Source of the DNA: Xanthomonas prunicola
Lineage (GTDB): Bacteria; Pseudomonadota; Gammaproteobacteria; Xanthomonadales; Xanthomonadaceae
Assembly (NCBI RefSeq): GCF_002846205.1
Contig: NZ_PHKV01000008.1
Span: forward strand, 1 to 64,000
DNA: 64,000 bases
Reading direction: 5' to 3'
A model generated the notes under the pieces. That model did no database searches. It was not told where the DNA came from and saw nothing but the letters and a program-made list of their open reading frames with translations. The translations under genes and the position numbers were made by a program. This document shows, piece by piece, positions 34,156 to 44,124 of this stretch (position 1 is the first letter of the stretch; the number at the start of each line of letters is the position of its first letter).

Positions 34156-34372
34156 GGATGCCGGGCCTGGCGCGGCGAAATCGCGTGGGGAGCGCGGCAT
34201 TCTGACCGAACCGTGCCGCGATACAAGAGGCAGGAGGCCGCCGCCGCTAAGCGATTCATGCGTCGGCATCGCGGGGGCGCGTGCCCCGACGACGGCGCGC
34301 ATCCGTCGCAAGTCCAGCTGGGCCCTGCGCACAAGCGGCCGGCACCGTGAGTGCATGGGTGATAATACGGCG

Positions 34373-36025
34373 ATGACTACTCTCTGCAATATTGCGGCCA
34401 CCTTGCCGCAGCTGGCGCGCGAGCGCCCCGATCAGATCGCCATCCGCTGCCCCGGCCGCCGCGCCGCCAATGGGTTTGCCGCCTACGACGTGACCTTGAG
34501 CTATGCCGAACTGGATGCACGCAGCGATGCGATCGCCGCCGGCCTGGCGCTGCACGGCATCGGCCGTGGCGCGCGCGCGGTGGTGATGGTGCGGCCGTCG
34601 CCGGAATTTTTCCTGTTGATGTTTGCGTTGTTCAAGGCCGGTGCGGTGCCGGTGCTGGTCGATCCGGGCATCGACAAGCGCGCGCTCAAACAGTGTCTGG
34701 ACGAGGCGCAGCCGCAGGCGTTCATCGGCATACCGCTTGCGCAACTGGCGCGCCGCTTGCTGCGCTGGGCGCGCTCTGCCAGGCAGATCGTCACCGTCGG
34801 CGGACGCTACGGCTGGGGCGGGGTGACGCTGGCGCGCGTGGAGCGCGATGGTGCCGGCGCCGGCAGCCAACTGGCCGATACCGCGCCCGACGATGTCGCG
34901 GCGATCCTGTTCACCAGCGGCTCCACCGGGGTGCCCAAGGGCGTGGTCTACCGGCATCGGCATTTTGTCGGGCAGATCGAATTGCTGCGCAATGCGTTCA
35001 ACATGCAGCCCGGTGGCGTGGACCTGCCCACGTTTCCACCGTTTGCCTTGTTCGATCCCGCTCTTGGGCTGACCTCGGTGATTCCGGACATGGACCCGAC
35101 GCGCCCGGGCAGCGCCGACCCGCGCAAGCTGCACGATGCGATCGCGCGCTTCGAAGTGACGCAGTTGTTCGGTTCGCCGGCATTGATGCGCGTGCTGGCC
35201 GACTACGGGCAGCCGCTGCCCAACGTGCGCCTGGCGACGTCGGCAGGCGCACCGGTGCCGCCGGATGTGGTGGCCACCATCCGCGGGCTGCTGCCGGCCG
35301 ATGCGCAATTCTGGACTCCGTACGGCGCCACCGAATGTCTGCCGGTGGCCGCGATCGAAGGCCGCACCCTGGACGCAACGCGCGCTGCCACCGAAGCCGG
35401 TGCCGGCACCTGTGTGGGGCAGGTGGTCGCACCCAATGAGGTGCGCATCATCGCCATCGACGATGCGGCCATTGCCGATTGGAGCGACGTACGCGTGCTG
35501 GCGACGGGCGAGGTCGGCGAGATCACCGTCGCCGGACCCACCACCACCGACACCTATTTCAACCGCGATGCCGCCACGCGGATCGCCAAGATCCGCGAGC
35601 GCAGCGACGATGGCAGCGAGCGCATCGTGCACCGCATGGGCGATGTGGGCTATTTCGATGCGGAAGGACGCTTGTGGTTCTGCGGGCGCAAGACCCATCG
35701 CGTGGAAACGGCCACCGGCCCGCTGTACACCGAGCAGGTGGAACCGGTGTTCAACGTGCATCCCCAGGTGCGGCGTACGGCGCTGGTCGGTGTCGGCGCA
35801 GCCGGACAGCAGCAGCCGGTGCTGTGCGTGGAATTGCAGCCGGGGGTGGCGGCGTCGGCGTTTGCGGACGTGCAAACCGCCTTGCGTGCGCTGGGCGCTG
35901 CGCATGCGCATACCGCCGGTATCACGCGCTTCCTGCGGCATCCGAGTTTTCCGGTCGACATCCGCCACAACGCCAAGATCGGCCGCGAGAAACTGGCGGT
36001 CTGGGCAGCGCAGCAGCGTGCATAA
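34373..36025 (+). CDS. oleC: OleC, beta-lactone synthetase
   Basis: OleC uses ATP to convert 2-alkyl-3-hydroxy acids to cis-beta-lactones and belongs to the acyl-adenylate (ANL) superfamily. The 550-residue product has the phosphate-binding motif FTSGSTGVPKGVVYR, the WTPYGATECLP A5-type motif and the late C-terminal domain lysine region (RHNAKIGREKLAVW). ATG 34373 is chosen by alignment with OleC; ATG 34355 and far upstream frames are less likely. oleD follows after 66 bases. Confidence 0.93.
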   Translation: MTTLCNIAATLPQLARERPDQIAIRCPGRRAANGFAAYDVTLSYAELDARSDAIAAGLALHGIGRGARAVVMVRPSPEFFLLMFALFKAGAVPVLVDPGIDKRALKQCLDEAQPQAFIGIPLAQLARRLLRWARSARQIVTVGGRYGWGGVTLARVERDGAGAGSQLADTAPDDVAAILFTSGSTGVPKGVVYRHRHFVGQIELLRNAFNMQPGGVDLPTFPPFALFDPALGLTSVIPDMDPTRPGSADPRKLHDAIARFEVTQLFGSPALMRVLADYGQPLPNVRLATSAGAPVPPDVVATIRGLLPADAQFWTPYGATECLPVAAIEGRTLDATRAATEAGAGTCVGQVVAPNEVRIIAIDDAAIADWSDVRVLATGEVGEITVAGPTTTDTYFNRDAATRIAKIRERSDDGSERIVHRMGDVGYFDAEGRLWFCGRKTHRVETATGPLYTEQVEPVFNVHPQVRRTALVGVGAAGQQQPVLCVELQPGVAASAFADVQTALRALGAAHAHTAGITRFLRHPSFPVDIRHNAKIGREKLAVWAAQQRA

Positions 36026-36091
36026 GCACATGCAGCGGTGCGCGCATCTCCGTGGTTCTTCCGTGTTTCCTCTTGTGATCGGTGTAAAGCG

Positions 36092-37102
36092 ATGAAGATT
36101 CTGGTGACCGGCGGTGGTGGATTTCTTGGCCAGGCGTTGTGCCGCGGCTTGCGTGCGCGTGGGCACGAGGTGGTGAGTTTTCAGCGCGGCGATTACCCGG
36201 TGCTGCAGAGCCTGGGTGTGGGCCAGATCCGTGGCGACCTGGCCGACCCGCAGGCGGTGCGACATGCGTTCGACGGGATCGATGCGGTGTTTCACAACGC
36301 CGCCAAGGCCGGCGCCTGGGGCAGCTACGACAGCTATCACCAGGCCAATGTGGTGGGCACGCAGAACGTGCTCGACGCATGCCGCGCCAATGGCGTGCCG
36401 CGGTTGATCTACACCTCCACACCCAGCGTCACCCATCGCGCCACCAACCCTGTGGAGGGCCTGGGCGCCGACGAGGTGCCGTATGGCGAAGACCTGCGCG
36501 CCGCGTATGCGGCGACCAAGGCGATCGCCGAGCGTGCGGTCCTGGCGGCCAACGATGCGCAGCTGGCCACCGTCGCATTGCGTCCGCGGCTGATCTGGGG
36601 GCCGGGCGACAATCATCTGTTGCCGCGGCTGTCCGCGCGCGCGCGCGCCGGTCGCCTGCGCATGGTCGGCGATGGCAGCAACCTGGTGGACAGCACGTAC
36701 ATCGACAACGCCGCGCAGGCGCATTTCGATGCGTTCGAACACCTTGCAGTGGGGGCTGCCTGCGCAGGCAAGGCGTACTTCATTTCCAATGGCGAACCGC
36801 TGCCGATGCGCGAGCTGCTCAATCGCTTGCTGGCTGCCGTCGATGCGCCGGCAGTCACGCGCTCGTTGTCGTTCAAGACCGCATATCGCATCGGTGCAGT
36901 GTGCGAAACGCTATGGCCACTGTTGCGTCTGCCAGGCGAAGTGCCGTTGACGCGGTTTCTGGTAGAACAGTTGTGCACGCCACATTGGTACAGCATGGAA
37001 CCAGCGCGTCGCGACTTCGGCTATGTGCCGCGCATCAGCATCGAAGAAGGCCTGAAACGGCTGCGATCCTCATCTTCCAACGACATCGCCATCACCCGAT
37101 AA
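36092..37102 (+). CDS. oleD: OleD, 2-alkyl-3-oxoalkanoate reductase
   Basis: OleD reduces the beta-ketoacid made by OleA with NADPH, giving the substrate for OleC. The 336-residue short-chain dehydrogenase/reductase has the nucleotide-binding motif TGGGGFLGQ near the N-terminus and the YxxxK pair (Y139, K143 in YAATK), with a catalytic serine/threonine in YTSTPSV. The start ATG 36092 follows GTAAAGC. It completes the set OleA-B-C-D, whose proteins act together in membrane-associated assemblies in X. campestris. Confidence 0.93.
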   Translation: MKILVTGGGGFLGQALCRGLRARGHEVVSFQRGDYPVLQSLGVGQIRGDLADPQAVRHAFDGIDAVFHNAAKAGAWGSYDSYHQANVVGTQNVLDACRANGVPRLIYTSTPSVTHRATNPVEGLGADEVPYGEDLRAAYAATKAIAERAVLAANDAQLATVALRPRLIWGPGDNHLLPRLSARARAGRLRMVGDGSNLVDSTYIDNAAQAHFDAFEHLAVGAACAGKAYFISNGEPLPMRELLNRLLAAVDAPAVTRSLSFKTAYRIGAVCETLWPLLRLPGEVPLTRFLVEQLCTPHWYSMEPARRDFGYVPRISIEEGLKRLRSSSSNDIAITR

Positions 37103-37166
37103 AGACCGCCGGCTCTTCAGGATACGTCTGCGCCGATTCGGCACGACAACTTCTGGAACCCTTGCC

Positions 37167-37325
37167 ATGCTGCATTACGCCATCATCTTTTTCGTCATCG
37201 CTATCATCGCCGCTGTGCTGGGCTTCAGCGGTATCGCCGGTGCGGCGACCAACATCGCCTGGATCCTGTTCGTGGTGTTCCTGATCCTGGCAGTGATCTC
37301 GATGTTCCGTCGCGGCAAGGTATAA
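37167..37325 (+). CDS. DUF1328 (YtjA-family) small membrane protein
   Basis: This 52-residue protein is too short for a simple length cutoff. It has two hydrophobic helices ([20 protein letters not shown] and [19 protein letters not shown]) and ends in RRGKV, a near-perfect match to the DUF1328/YtjA family of small inner-membrane proteins common in proteobacteria. Its role is unknown, though related genes are often stress-induced. It lies 64 bases after oleD. Confidence 0.9.
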   Translation: MLHYAIIFFVIAIIAAVLGFSGIAGAATNIAWILFVVFLILAVISMFRRGKV

Positions 37326-37371
37326 CGCTTAGCTGCGATACGTCACGGCAGCGGCGCTGCCGGTTGGCGCT

Positions 37372-37407
37372 CACAAGGCCCGCTTCTGCAAGGAAGCGGG
37401 CCTTGTG
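37372..37407. terminator. Perfect 15-bp stem hairpin between convergent units
   Basis: Arms 37372-37386 and 37393-37407 are perfectly complementary around a six-base loop TGCAAG. It lies after the DUF1328 gene and before the convergent GNAT pseudogene and ddl, the expected place for a bidirectional transcription stop. No long T-run follows on either strand, so it may act as a mRNA-stabilising or Rho-independent-like barrier. Confidence 0.6.
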
Positions 37408-37433
37408 CGTGATGACGGGAAATAAGCACTTTT

Positions 37434-37899
37434 TCACGGATTACAGCGGTTCTTTTCCAGATGCTGCACCTGCTTGCCATTGGCCAGCATGGCATCGCAA
37501 TCGGCGCAGAACCCAGCTGCCGATGCCGCGCCAGCGACGCGGGATTGACCTCGCATACCAGCGACGGCTGTCCTGCAGCATGGACCTGATGGATGAGTTC
37601 ATCATACCGCTGCGTGGCATGGCCGCGCCGAGTTGTGTGTGCGGCAATGACGATGCGATCGACATACACGAACCGCGCGAAGCGCTCGCCATCCAGGCGA
37701 CGTTCGTATTGGCATACGGCGCGTCTTGATCCAGCGCGAGCAGTAGGCCGACAGCCGGTGCGGCAGTGCATGCGAGCCACGCGATCTGCAGCGAGATCGT
37801 CAGGCCGTCTGTGTGGCGCAAGGACCGTTCGGTGGCATGCGTCGTGTTGAGTGCAAGCAATCCGGCGCGGTCGTGCGGTTGTACGGCGCGCAGCTGCAT
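37434..37899 (-). pseudogene. GNAT acetyltransferase gene broken by two frameshifts
   Basis: Three reading frames must be joined to give an ordinary GNAT acetyltransferase. The first frame (from about 37899) gives LRAVQPHDRAGLLALNTTH and LLLALDQDAPYANTN. A second frame gives FARFVYVDRIVIAA and YDELIHQVHAAGQPSLVCEV. A third frame gives FCADCDAMLANGKQVQHLEK and a stop at 37434-37436. Each piece matches the expected order of the fold, including the strand before the AcCoA loop. The gene lies seven bases before the end of ddl on the same strand. It may be a recent pseudogene or reflect sequencing errors. Confidence 0.7.
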
Positions 37900-37907
37900 C
37901 GGGGTGA

Positions 37908-39011
37908 TCAGTGCGGGTCGACTGCGCTACGCAGTAATTGGTCGTCGGCATGCCGTTCCAGCGCCAGCTCGATCAACCGCGTGATCAGGCCGCGATAGTC
38001 CAGTCCGCTTGCCTGCCACAATTTCGGATACATGCTGATGCGCGTGAAGCCCGGCAGCGTGTTGACCTCGTTGAGCACGATGCGCCCATCGGCGCACAGA
38101 AAGACATCCACGCGCGCCATGCCTGCGCAGTCCAGCGCCTGATAGGCCTGCACCGCGATGTGCTGGATGCGCTGCTGGGTCTGCGCATCGATGTCAGCCG
38201 GAATCACGATCTCGGCTCCGTGGTCGCTGATGTATTTGGTCTGGTACGAATAGAACGCGTCGTGCACCACCACCTCGCCGCAGACGCTTGCTCGCGGCGC
38301 GGCATTGCCGAGCACGGCGCATTCGATTTCGCGCCCGGCAATGGCCGCTTCCACCAATACCTTATGGTCATAAGCCAACGCCAATGCGAGTGCGGCAGCG
38401 AATTCGTCGGCCGTGCGTACCTGGCTGACCCCGACGGAAGATCCCTGGTTGGCCGGTTTGACGAACATCGGCAAGCCCAACTGCGCGATCAACGCATCCA
38501 CATCGGCCTGTGCGGCGTTGTGGCGGTTGACGCAGACGAACGGTGCCACCGCCAGCCCGGCATCGCGCAACACGCGCTTGGCCATGTCCTTGTCCATCGC
38601 GACCGCCGAGCCGAGCACACCGGAGCCCACGAAGGGCAGGTTGGCCATGCGCAGCAGCCCCTGCAGCGAGCCGTCTTCCCCCAGTGTTCCGTGCACGATG
38701 GGAAACACGACATCGATGTGCGCCAGCGCCTGCTCCGGCTGGATGGGACGCAATTGCTGCTGTTGCGCGCCCGGTAGCAGTGCCACCCCGCGACCACTGC
38801 GATGCAGCGCAATGCGCGCCGGGTCGTCGGCATGGAGCAGGAAGCTGTCGGGGTCGTTGACATGCCAGTGGCCTTGCTTGTCGATCCCGATCAGCACCGG
38901 CTCGAAGCGTTGCGGATCCAGCGCATCCAGGATAGTGCGCGCCGATTGCAACGAGACCTCGTGCTCGGCCGATTTGCCGCCGAAGATGAGGCCGACCCGA
39001 ATCTTGCGCAT
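37908..39011 (-). CDS. ddl: D-alanine--D-alanine ligase
   Basis: Ddl makes the D-Ala-D-Ala dipeptide for peptidoglycan with ATP. The 367-residue product has [20 protein letters not shown] at the N-terminus, [33 protein letters not shown] and [19 protein letters not shown] with the metal-binding Asn/Glu. It is in the size class of DdlA (about 364). ATG 39011 has AGGAG upstream. It diverges from ubiJ, with about 137 bases between them. Confidence 0.95.
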   Translation of the reverse strand: MRKIRVGLIFGGKSAEHEVSLQSARTILDALDPQRFEPVLIGIDKQGHWHVNDPDSFLLHADDPARIALHRSGRGVALLPGAQQQQLRPIQPEQALAHIDVVFPIVHGTLGEDGSLQGLLRMANLPFVGSGVLGSAVAMDKDMAKRVLRDAGLAVAPFVCVNRHNAAQADVDALIAQLGLPMFVKPANQGSSVGVSQVRTADEFAAALALALAYDHKVLVEAAIAGREIECAVLGNAAPRASVCGEVVVHDAFYSYQTKYISDHGAEIVIPADIDAQTQQRIQHIAVQAYQALDCAGMARVDVFLCADGRIVLNEVNTLPGFTRISMYPKLWQASGLDYRGLITRLIELALERHADDQLLRSAVDPH

Positions 39012-39148
39012 TGCCCGCTCCTGCCGCCGCGAATGGAAGCCGCCAGGATGCCTGAGGCGTGCGCACTGAAGGAAGTCCTGCAGCGCCAGGCAGTGCTGCC
39101 ACACCGCCGTCAAGCAGCTGCGACATGCAGGGACGGTAGAATGCAGGC

Positions 39149-39793
39149 ATGCCCGGATCACTCTTCACTTCCCTCAAGCCGCTCGCCGGCCAGGCCCTGC
39201 AGGCAGCGCTCAACCGTGCGCTGGCGCTGGACCCGGATACCCGCGACGCCCTGCTGCCGCTGGAAGGCCAGCGCATCGCGCTGACCCTGGAGGCGCCCGC
39301 GCTGGCCCTGCAGATCCGTGTGCACGAGCGCCGATTGCTGGTCGGCCCGGTCGATCAGGCACAGGAACCTGACCTGGCGGTGCGCAGCAGCCTGGCCGGT
39401 TTGCTCGGGCAACTGCCGCTGCTGGCCAACGCACGTCGCACCGGCGCGCCGGCCGGCCGGCTCAAGGTCTCCGGCGATGCCGAGTTGGCGCGCCAGCTAC
39501 AACAACTGGCCGGCCGCTTCGACCCGGATTGGCAGTTGCCGTTCGTGGCGGTGTTCGGCGAGATCCTGGGCGTGCAGATCGCTGGCGCGGTGCGCGCATC
39601 GCTGCAGCAGGCACGTCGCAGCGCAGTGGATCTGGCGCACAGCGCGGCCGAATTCGTCACTGAAGAATCGCGCGATGTGGTGCCACGCGCCGAGCTCGAA
39701 GCCTTCCACGACGACGTGGACGAACTGCGCGACGATGTCGAGCGGTTGGCCGTGCGCGTAAGCCGCCTGCGCGCGCGCGGAGACGCGGCATGA
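39149..39793 (+). CDS. ubiJ: Ubiquinone biosynthesis accessory factor UbiJ
   Basis: UbiJ is a lipid-binding (SCP2-domain) scaffold of the ubiquinone synthesis complex. The 214-residue product has an SCP2-like N-terminal domain ([60 protein letters not shown]). A C-terminal coiled coil ([20 protein letters not shown]) is typical of UbiJ. It overlaps ubiB by four bases, as in many gammaproteobacteria; ubiE is not in the window. Confidence 0.9.
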   Translation: MPGSLFTSLKPLAGQALQAALNRALALDPDTRDALLPLEGQRIALTLEAPALALQIRVHERRLLVGPVDQAQEPDLAVRSSLAGLLGQLPLLANARRTGAPAGRLKVSGDAELARQLQQLAGRFDPDWQLPFVAVFGEILGVQIAGAVRASLQQARRSAVDLAHSAAEFVTEESRDVVPRAELEAFHDDVDELRDDVERLAVRVSRLRARGDAA

Positions 39794-41463
39794 AGGCGAT
39801 CCTGCGGGCAAGCCGCATCGGCCGGGTAATCCTGCGCTACCGCCTGGATGCCTTGCTGGAAGGCACCCCGGCAGAGCGCTGGCTGCGCCTGGCCAAACCA
39901 TTCGTGCCGCGTGCCAGTGCCGAAATCGCCGCGCAATCGCGCGGTGCGCGGCTGCGCCTGGCGCTGCAGGAGCTGGGGCCGATCTTCGTCAAGTTCGGGC
40001 AGATTCTTTCCACCCGGCGCGATCTGATTCCGGCCGACGTGGCCGAAGAACTCACCTTGTTGCAGGACCGGGTCAAGCCATTCGATGGGCAAGCCGCGCG
40101 CCTGATCGTGGAAGGCGCACTCGGCCTGCCGGTCAGCGTGGCGTTTGCCAGCTTCGACACGGTGCCGCTGGCGTCGGCGTCGATCGCGCAGGTGCATGCG
40201 GCCACGTTGCCGCCAGATGCCAACGGCGTGCGCCGCGAAGTGGTGGTCAAGGTATTGCGCCCGGATATCGAGCGCCAGATCGATGCCGATATCGCCTTGC
40301 TGCATTCGCTGGCCACCTTGGTCGAACGCACCCATCCGCGCGCCGATAAGATCCGTCCACGTGAAGTGGTGGCCGAGATCGAAGGCACCTTGGCCGCTGA
40401 ACTCGACCTGCAGCGCGAAGGTGCCAATGCCAGCGTGTTGCGCCGGTTCTGGGAAGGCTCTGACGATCTGTACGTGCCCGAGGTGATCTGGTCGCACACC
40501 GCCGAGCGTGCGCTCACGCTGGAACGCGTGTACGGCATTCCATCCGACGACATCGCCAAGCTTGATGCGGCCGGTATCGATCGCAAGGCGCTCGCAGCCA
40601 AGGGCGTGCGGGTGTTCTACACGCAGGTGTTCCGCGACAACTTCTTCCACGCCGATGCACACGCCGGCAACATCTGGGTCGATTCGGACCCGGAACGTCG
40701 GCTCAATCCGCGTTTCATCGCGCTGGATTTCGGCATCATGGGCCAGCTCTCACAGGAAGATCAGTACTACCTGGCCGAGAACTTCATGGCGATCTTCCAC
40801 AAGGACTACCGCCGCATGGCCGAGTTGCACGTGGAGGCGGGCTGGATGCCAAGCAACGTGCGCATCGACGAGCTGGAAGCGGCCGCGCGCTCGGTGTGCG
40901 AGCCGTATTTCACCCGGCCGCTGTCGGAAATTTCGCTGGCGCAGGTGCTGATCAAATTGTTCCGGGTGGCGCAGCGCTATGAATTGACCCTGCAGCCACA
41001 GCTGATCCTGCTGCAGAAAACGCTGCTCAATATCGAAGGCGTCGGCCGGCAACTCGACCCCAAGCTGGATATCTGGGCAGTGGCACGGCCTGTGCTCGAA
41101 CGCATCCTGCGCGAGCGTTACAGCCCGCGCCGCGTGCTGCGCGAACTGAGCAAGCGTCTGCCGGAAATCATGACCCACGCGCCGGACATGCCGCGGCTGG
41201 TGCACAGCTGGCTGAAGCAGCAGGTGGAAGGCCGTCATCAGGTGGACATCCGTTCAACCGAGCTGCGCGCACTGGATCTGAGCCTACGCAAGCTGCAGAC
41301 CCGCGTGGTCACCGCCATCACCGGTAGCGGGTTATTGGTGGTCGCGGCGGTACTTTACGGCCTGCATCCGGATGGCTGGTACCTGGGCACGGTGCCGGTG
41401 TGGAGCTGGATCAGCGGCGGCGCCGGATCGGCAGCGCTGCTGGTCGCCTGGCTGCGGCGTTAG
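39790..41463 (+). CDS. ubiB: Ubiquinone biosynthesis atypical kinase/ATPase UbiB
   Basis: UbiB is a membrane-anchored atypical protein kinase-like ATPase needed for ubiquinone synthesis. The 557-residue product has the KxGQ motif ([17 protein letters not shown]), the alanine-rich loop ([12 protein letters not shown]), the [11 protein letters not shown] catalytic loop and an [11 protein letters not shown] metal-binding motif. Two C-terminal hydrophobic segments (about 510-555) anchor it. All these are standard. Confidence 0.95.
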   Translation: MKAILRASRIGRVILRYRLDALLEGTPAERWLRLAKPFVPRASAEIAAQSRGARLRLALQELGPIFVKFGQILSTRRDLIPADVAEELTLLQDRVKPFDGQAARLIVEGALGLPVSVAFASFDTVPLASASIAQVHAATLPPDANGVRREVVVKVLRPDIERQIDADIALLHSLATLVERTHPRADKIRPREVVAEIEGTLAAELDLQREGANASVLRRFWEGSDDLYVPEVIWSHTAERALTLERVYGIPSDDIAKLDAAGIDRKALAAKGVRVFYTQVFRDNFFHADAHAGNIWVDSDPERRLNPRFIALDFGIMGQLSQEDQYYLAENFMAIFHKDYRRMAELHVEAGWMPSNVRIDELEAAARSVCEPYFTRPLSEISLAQVLIKLFRVAQRYELTLQPQLILLQKTLLNIEGVGRQLDPKLDIWAVARPVLERILRERYSPRRVLRELSKRLPEIMTHAPDMPRLVHSWLKQQVEGRHQVDIRSTELRALDLSLRKLQTRVVTAITGSGLLVVAAVLYGLHPDGWYLGTVPVWSWISGGAGSAALLVAWLRR

Positions 41464-41472
41464 GGCACGGCC

Positions 41473-41943
41473 ATGCCCGACGACGCAACCGCCGCACTGG
41501 ATGTACCGCCGCGCACGCACAGTTCCAGCTATCCGCCGGTGTTCGCCGCGCAGATGGGCGGCCGCCAGAAGCGTGCGCTGGGTGACGTGTTCGGACTCCG
41601 CAACTTCGGTGTCAACCTGACCACGTTGGCGCCAGGTGCACGCTCGGCGCTGCGCCATGGGCATTCGCTGCAGGACGAATTCGTCTACATCGTCAGCGGT
41701 GCGCCGACCCTGATCACCAACGCGGGCGAGCAGTTGCTGCAGCCGGGCATGTGCATCGGATTCCGCGCCGGTGACGGCGATGCGCATTGTCTGATCAATC
41801 GTAGCCAGGCGGCGGTGACATATCTGGAAGTGGGCGACCGCAGCGCCGGCGATTGCGTCACCTATCCGGACGACGATCTGATGCTGGTCAGTACTGAAGA
41901 CGGGCAGTGGTCGTACCGGCACAAGGACGGCACGCCGTACTGA
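41473..41943 (+). CDS. Cupin-domain protein
   Basis: The 156-residue product has a single cupin barrel: PGARSALRHGHSLQDEFVYI supplies the G(X)5HXH(X)3,4E motif 1, and PGMCIGFRAGDGDAHCLINR supplies motif 2. Such small cupins bind a metal and often act as isomerases, dioxygenases or sugar-binding regulators; the substrate is unknown. It starts nine bases after ubiB and may be co-transcribed. Confidence 0.85.
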   Translation: MPDDATAALDVPPRTHSSSYPPVFAAQMGGRQKRALGDVFGLRNFGVNLTTLAPGARSALRHGHSLQDEFVYIVSGAPTLITNAGEQLLQPGMCIGFRAGDGDAHCLINRSQAAVTYLEVGDRSAGDCVTYPDDDLMLVSTEDGQWSYRHKDGTPY

Positions 41944-42057
41944 GCGCGCTTGCGGTGAGCGATCCGCGGGCTCGGCCACCGCTGTTGGTCAGTTCAACCG
42001 GCTGGCCGGCGCAGCGACGCGGTGGCAGACGCTGGCGGCGATGCGGATAATCCGCCG

Positions 42058-42792
42058 GTGAGCATATCCCCCAAGCATCTGCAGATTCTCTACCAGGACG
42101 ATGTCCTGGCGGTCGTCGACAAACCCGCGGGCCTGATGGTCCACGACAGCAAGCTGGCGCGCGGGGAGGACGACTTCCTGGCCGACCGCCTGCGTGAGCA
42201 GCTGGGCAAGCCGATCTTTCTGGTGCACCGGCTTGACCGTGCTACCAGCGGCTGCCTGCTGCTGGCCTTCGATCGCGACAGTGCGAGTGCGCTCGGCAAG
42301 GCCCTGATGGCGGGCGAGGTGGAGAAACATTATCTGACCGTCTGCCGCGGCTGGCCGGCCGAGGAACGCTTCATCGTCGACCATGACTTGGATGGCGGGC
42401 CGGGCAAGCCAATCAAGAAATCGGCGGTGACGCATTTTCAGCGTTTGGCCACCGGCGAGCTGGAGATTCCCTCCACCGGTTTTACGACTTCGCGTTACGC
42501 ACTGCTGCGTTGCCAGCCGCAGACTGGCCGCTTCCGGCAGATTCGCCGACACATGAAGCACCTGTCGCACCACATGATCGGCGACACCAGCCACGGCGAC
42601 GGCCGCCACAACCGTAGCTTCCGCATGCTGGGCATCCATCGCATGTTGCTGCACGCCGAACGCCTGGAATTTCCGCATCCGGCCGATGGCAGGCGCATCA
42701 GCGTCACCGCGCCGCTGGATGTGGAATTTTCCAAGGCGTGTGCGTTGTTCGAGTGGGAGATGGCGGGGTTGGGCGTCATGCAGACGGCGTGA
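42058..42792 (+). CDS. truC: tRNA pseudouridine synthase C (TruC-like, RluA family)
   Basis: TruC makes pseudouridine at position 65 of tRNA. The 244-residue product has the catalytic motif HRLDRATSGCLLLA with D60, and LYQDDVLAVVDKPAGLMVHD and RCQPQTGRFRQIRRHMKHLS, matching TruC among the RluA family. GTG 42058 is preferred for family length; GTG 42022 would add twelve residues of unlikely sequence. No strong ribosome binding site was seen for either. Confidence 0.88.
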   Translation: MSISPKHLQILYQDDVLAVVDKPAGLMVHDSKLARGEDDFLADRLREQLGKPIFLVHRLDRATSGCLLLAFDRDSASALGKALMAGEVEKHYLTVCRGWPAEERFIVDHDLDGGPGKPIKKSAVTHFQRLATGELEIPSTGFTTSRYALLRCQPQTGRFRQIRRHMKHLSHHMIGDTSHGDGRHNRSFRMLGIHRMLLHAERLEFPHPADGRRISVTAPLDVEFSKACALFEWEMAGLGVMQTA

Positions 42793-43488
42793 TGTGGCGT
42801 GCCTGGTTCACAGATCCAGACACTCACTCGGCCTGCAAGATATCTGCGCGAGCGTCCCCTCACCCTAACCGCTCTCCCGCAGGCGGGCGAGGGGCTCAAG
42901 CGCGACGCTCAATGTCCGCCTTCCGCGTTGCTGCCTTCCCTGCTCGTCTTCCCCTTCCGCGTTGCTGCCTTCCCCCGCCTGCGGGGGAAGGTGCCCGAAG
43001 GGCGGATGGGGGCAGGCTCGCCGCTGCGCGCTCAAGACAGCAGCGCTTCCGGCGGGAGAAGCGCCAAGAGAGATCGAGACGACTACTCGGCCTGCAAGAC
43101 ATCTGCGCAGGCGTCCCCTCACCCCAACCCCTCTCCCGCAGGCGGGAGAGGGGCTCAAACGCGCGAGGGGCTCAAGCGCCACGCTCAATGCTCGCCTTCC
43201 ACGCGTTGCCGCTTTCCCTGTCCGCCTTCCGGGTTGCTTCCTTCCCTGCTCGTCTTCCCTTGCGCGTCGCTGCCTTCCCTCGCCTGCGGGGAAGGTGCCC
43301 GAAGGGCGGATGGGGGCCTGCTTGCAACAGGCGCTTTCCCGGTGGGGAGAAGGACGCACCGTGTTCTTCCGTCACCAGAAAGGTAAAGCGCCGCCGTCAC
43401 CAACAACGCCATCCAACCCCGCACCCGCACCCGTCGCAGCGATCACGCGGTTCGCACTCTCCAAGCTCGATTCTCCAATCCCCGCCCC
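42793..43488. repeat. Intergenic mosaic of palindromic repeats with a roughly 260-300 bp direct duplication
   Basis: No gene is present. Unit A (starting ACTCGGCCTGCAAGA at 42826, containing CCCTCACC and CTCTCCCGCAGGCGGG) recurs at 43085. Unit B (TGCCTTCCC, then CGCCTGCGGGG and GGTGCCCGAAGGGCGGAT, from 42966) recurs at 43271. Each unit contains short stem-loops such as CTCTCCCGCAGGCGGGAGAG. Elements of this wording are scattered between genes in Xanthomonas and relatives and behave like REP-type elements. Open frames through this region are repeat artefacts. Confidence 0.8.
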
Positions 43489-44031
43489 TCAGGGCTTCTG
43501 CCCCGCAGCAGGCTCATTGACGATCTTCTCCAGGTCCTTCTGCAGGTCGGCAAACAGCGGCAGCATCTTCTGCTGGATCGCACCCATCAGGTTCTGAGTC
43601 AGGGCCGGGGTCTTGTCGAGCAGGCTTTGGCCGGCCGAGCTCTCGTAGAACTCGGCCATGGCCAGCACGTCCTCGCGCGAGAACGAGCGCTTGTAGATGT
43701 CCACATACATCGGCCGCAACTCCGACCACGACAGCGCCTTGCGCACGGTCTGGCGGGTGCGTTCCTGGATGCGCTGCAACTGCGCCTGTTGCTCGGCGTC
43801 GAGCTGGCGTTGTGCGGTGAGTTGGGCGAATTGCTGCTGCTGCATCGCTTCGATCTGCGGCAGCATCGTGTCCAGCATGGTCTGCGCGCGCGAGGCGGCC
43901 AGCAGACGGTTGATGTCGGCATCGCTGGGCGCCTGCGCCAGTGCGGCCGGGGCGGCCGCAACCAGCAGGGCCGCCAGCAGCAGCCGGCGAGCGAGGCCGC
44001 GCGTGGCCGCGAGCGAAGAAGAAGGTGTCAT
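43489..44031 (-). CDS. Exported DUF2059 protein
   Basis: The 180-residue product has a Sec signal (about 14-33, ending ALAQA) and a helical DUF2059 domain: INRLLAASRAQTMLDTMLPQ, ELRPMYVDIYKRSFSREDVL, and LAMAEFYESSAGQSLLDKTP. DUF2059 proteins are periplasmic and of unknown function. ATG 44031 is chosen so that the basic n-region precedes the hydrophobic core; a longer frame starts at 44067. It diverges from arfB. Confidence 0.88.
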   Translation of the reverse strand: MTPSSSLAATRGLARRLLLAALLVAAAPAALAQAPSDADINRLLAASRAQTMLDTMLPQIEAMQQQQFAQLTAQRQLDAEQQAQLQRIQERTRQTVRKALSWSELRPMYVDIYKRSFSREDVLAMAEFYESSAGQSLLDKTPALTQNLMGAIQQKMLPLFADLQKDLEKIVNEPAAGQKP

Positions 44032-44124
44032 CGGAGCATCCTGCAAACGGGGGACCGGCCGCAGCATACGGGAAGCCGGCGTTCGCGCGCGCGTCCACGC
44101 CGCTGCCGATACAATCGCCGGACA

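Noticed and set aside
34256..36742. 828-codon open frame on the minus strand across oleC and oleD
   Set aside because: It is antisense to two well-recognised enzymes, is very rich in His, Arg and Gln, and shows no domain; long antisense frames are expected at this G+C.
42826..43320. CRISPR-like array in the repeat region
   Set aside because: Only two copies of each unit occur, they are long and contain stem-loops, and there are no uniform spacers or cas genes.
42738..43597. Open frames of about 200-260 codons within the intergenic repeat mosaic
   Set aside because: Their sequence is made by translating the palindromic repeats; the units recur in different frames, so they are not genes.
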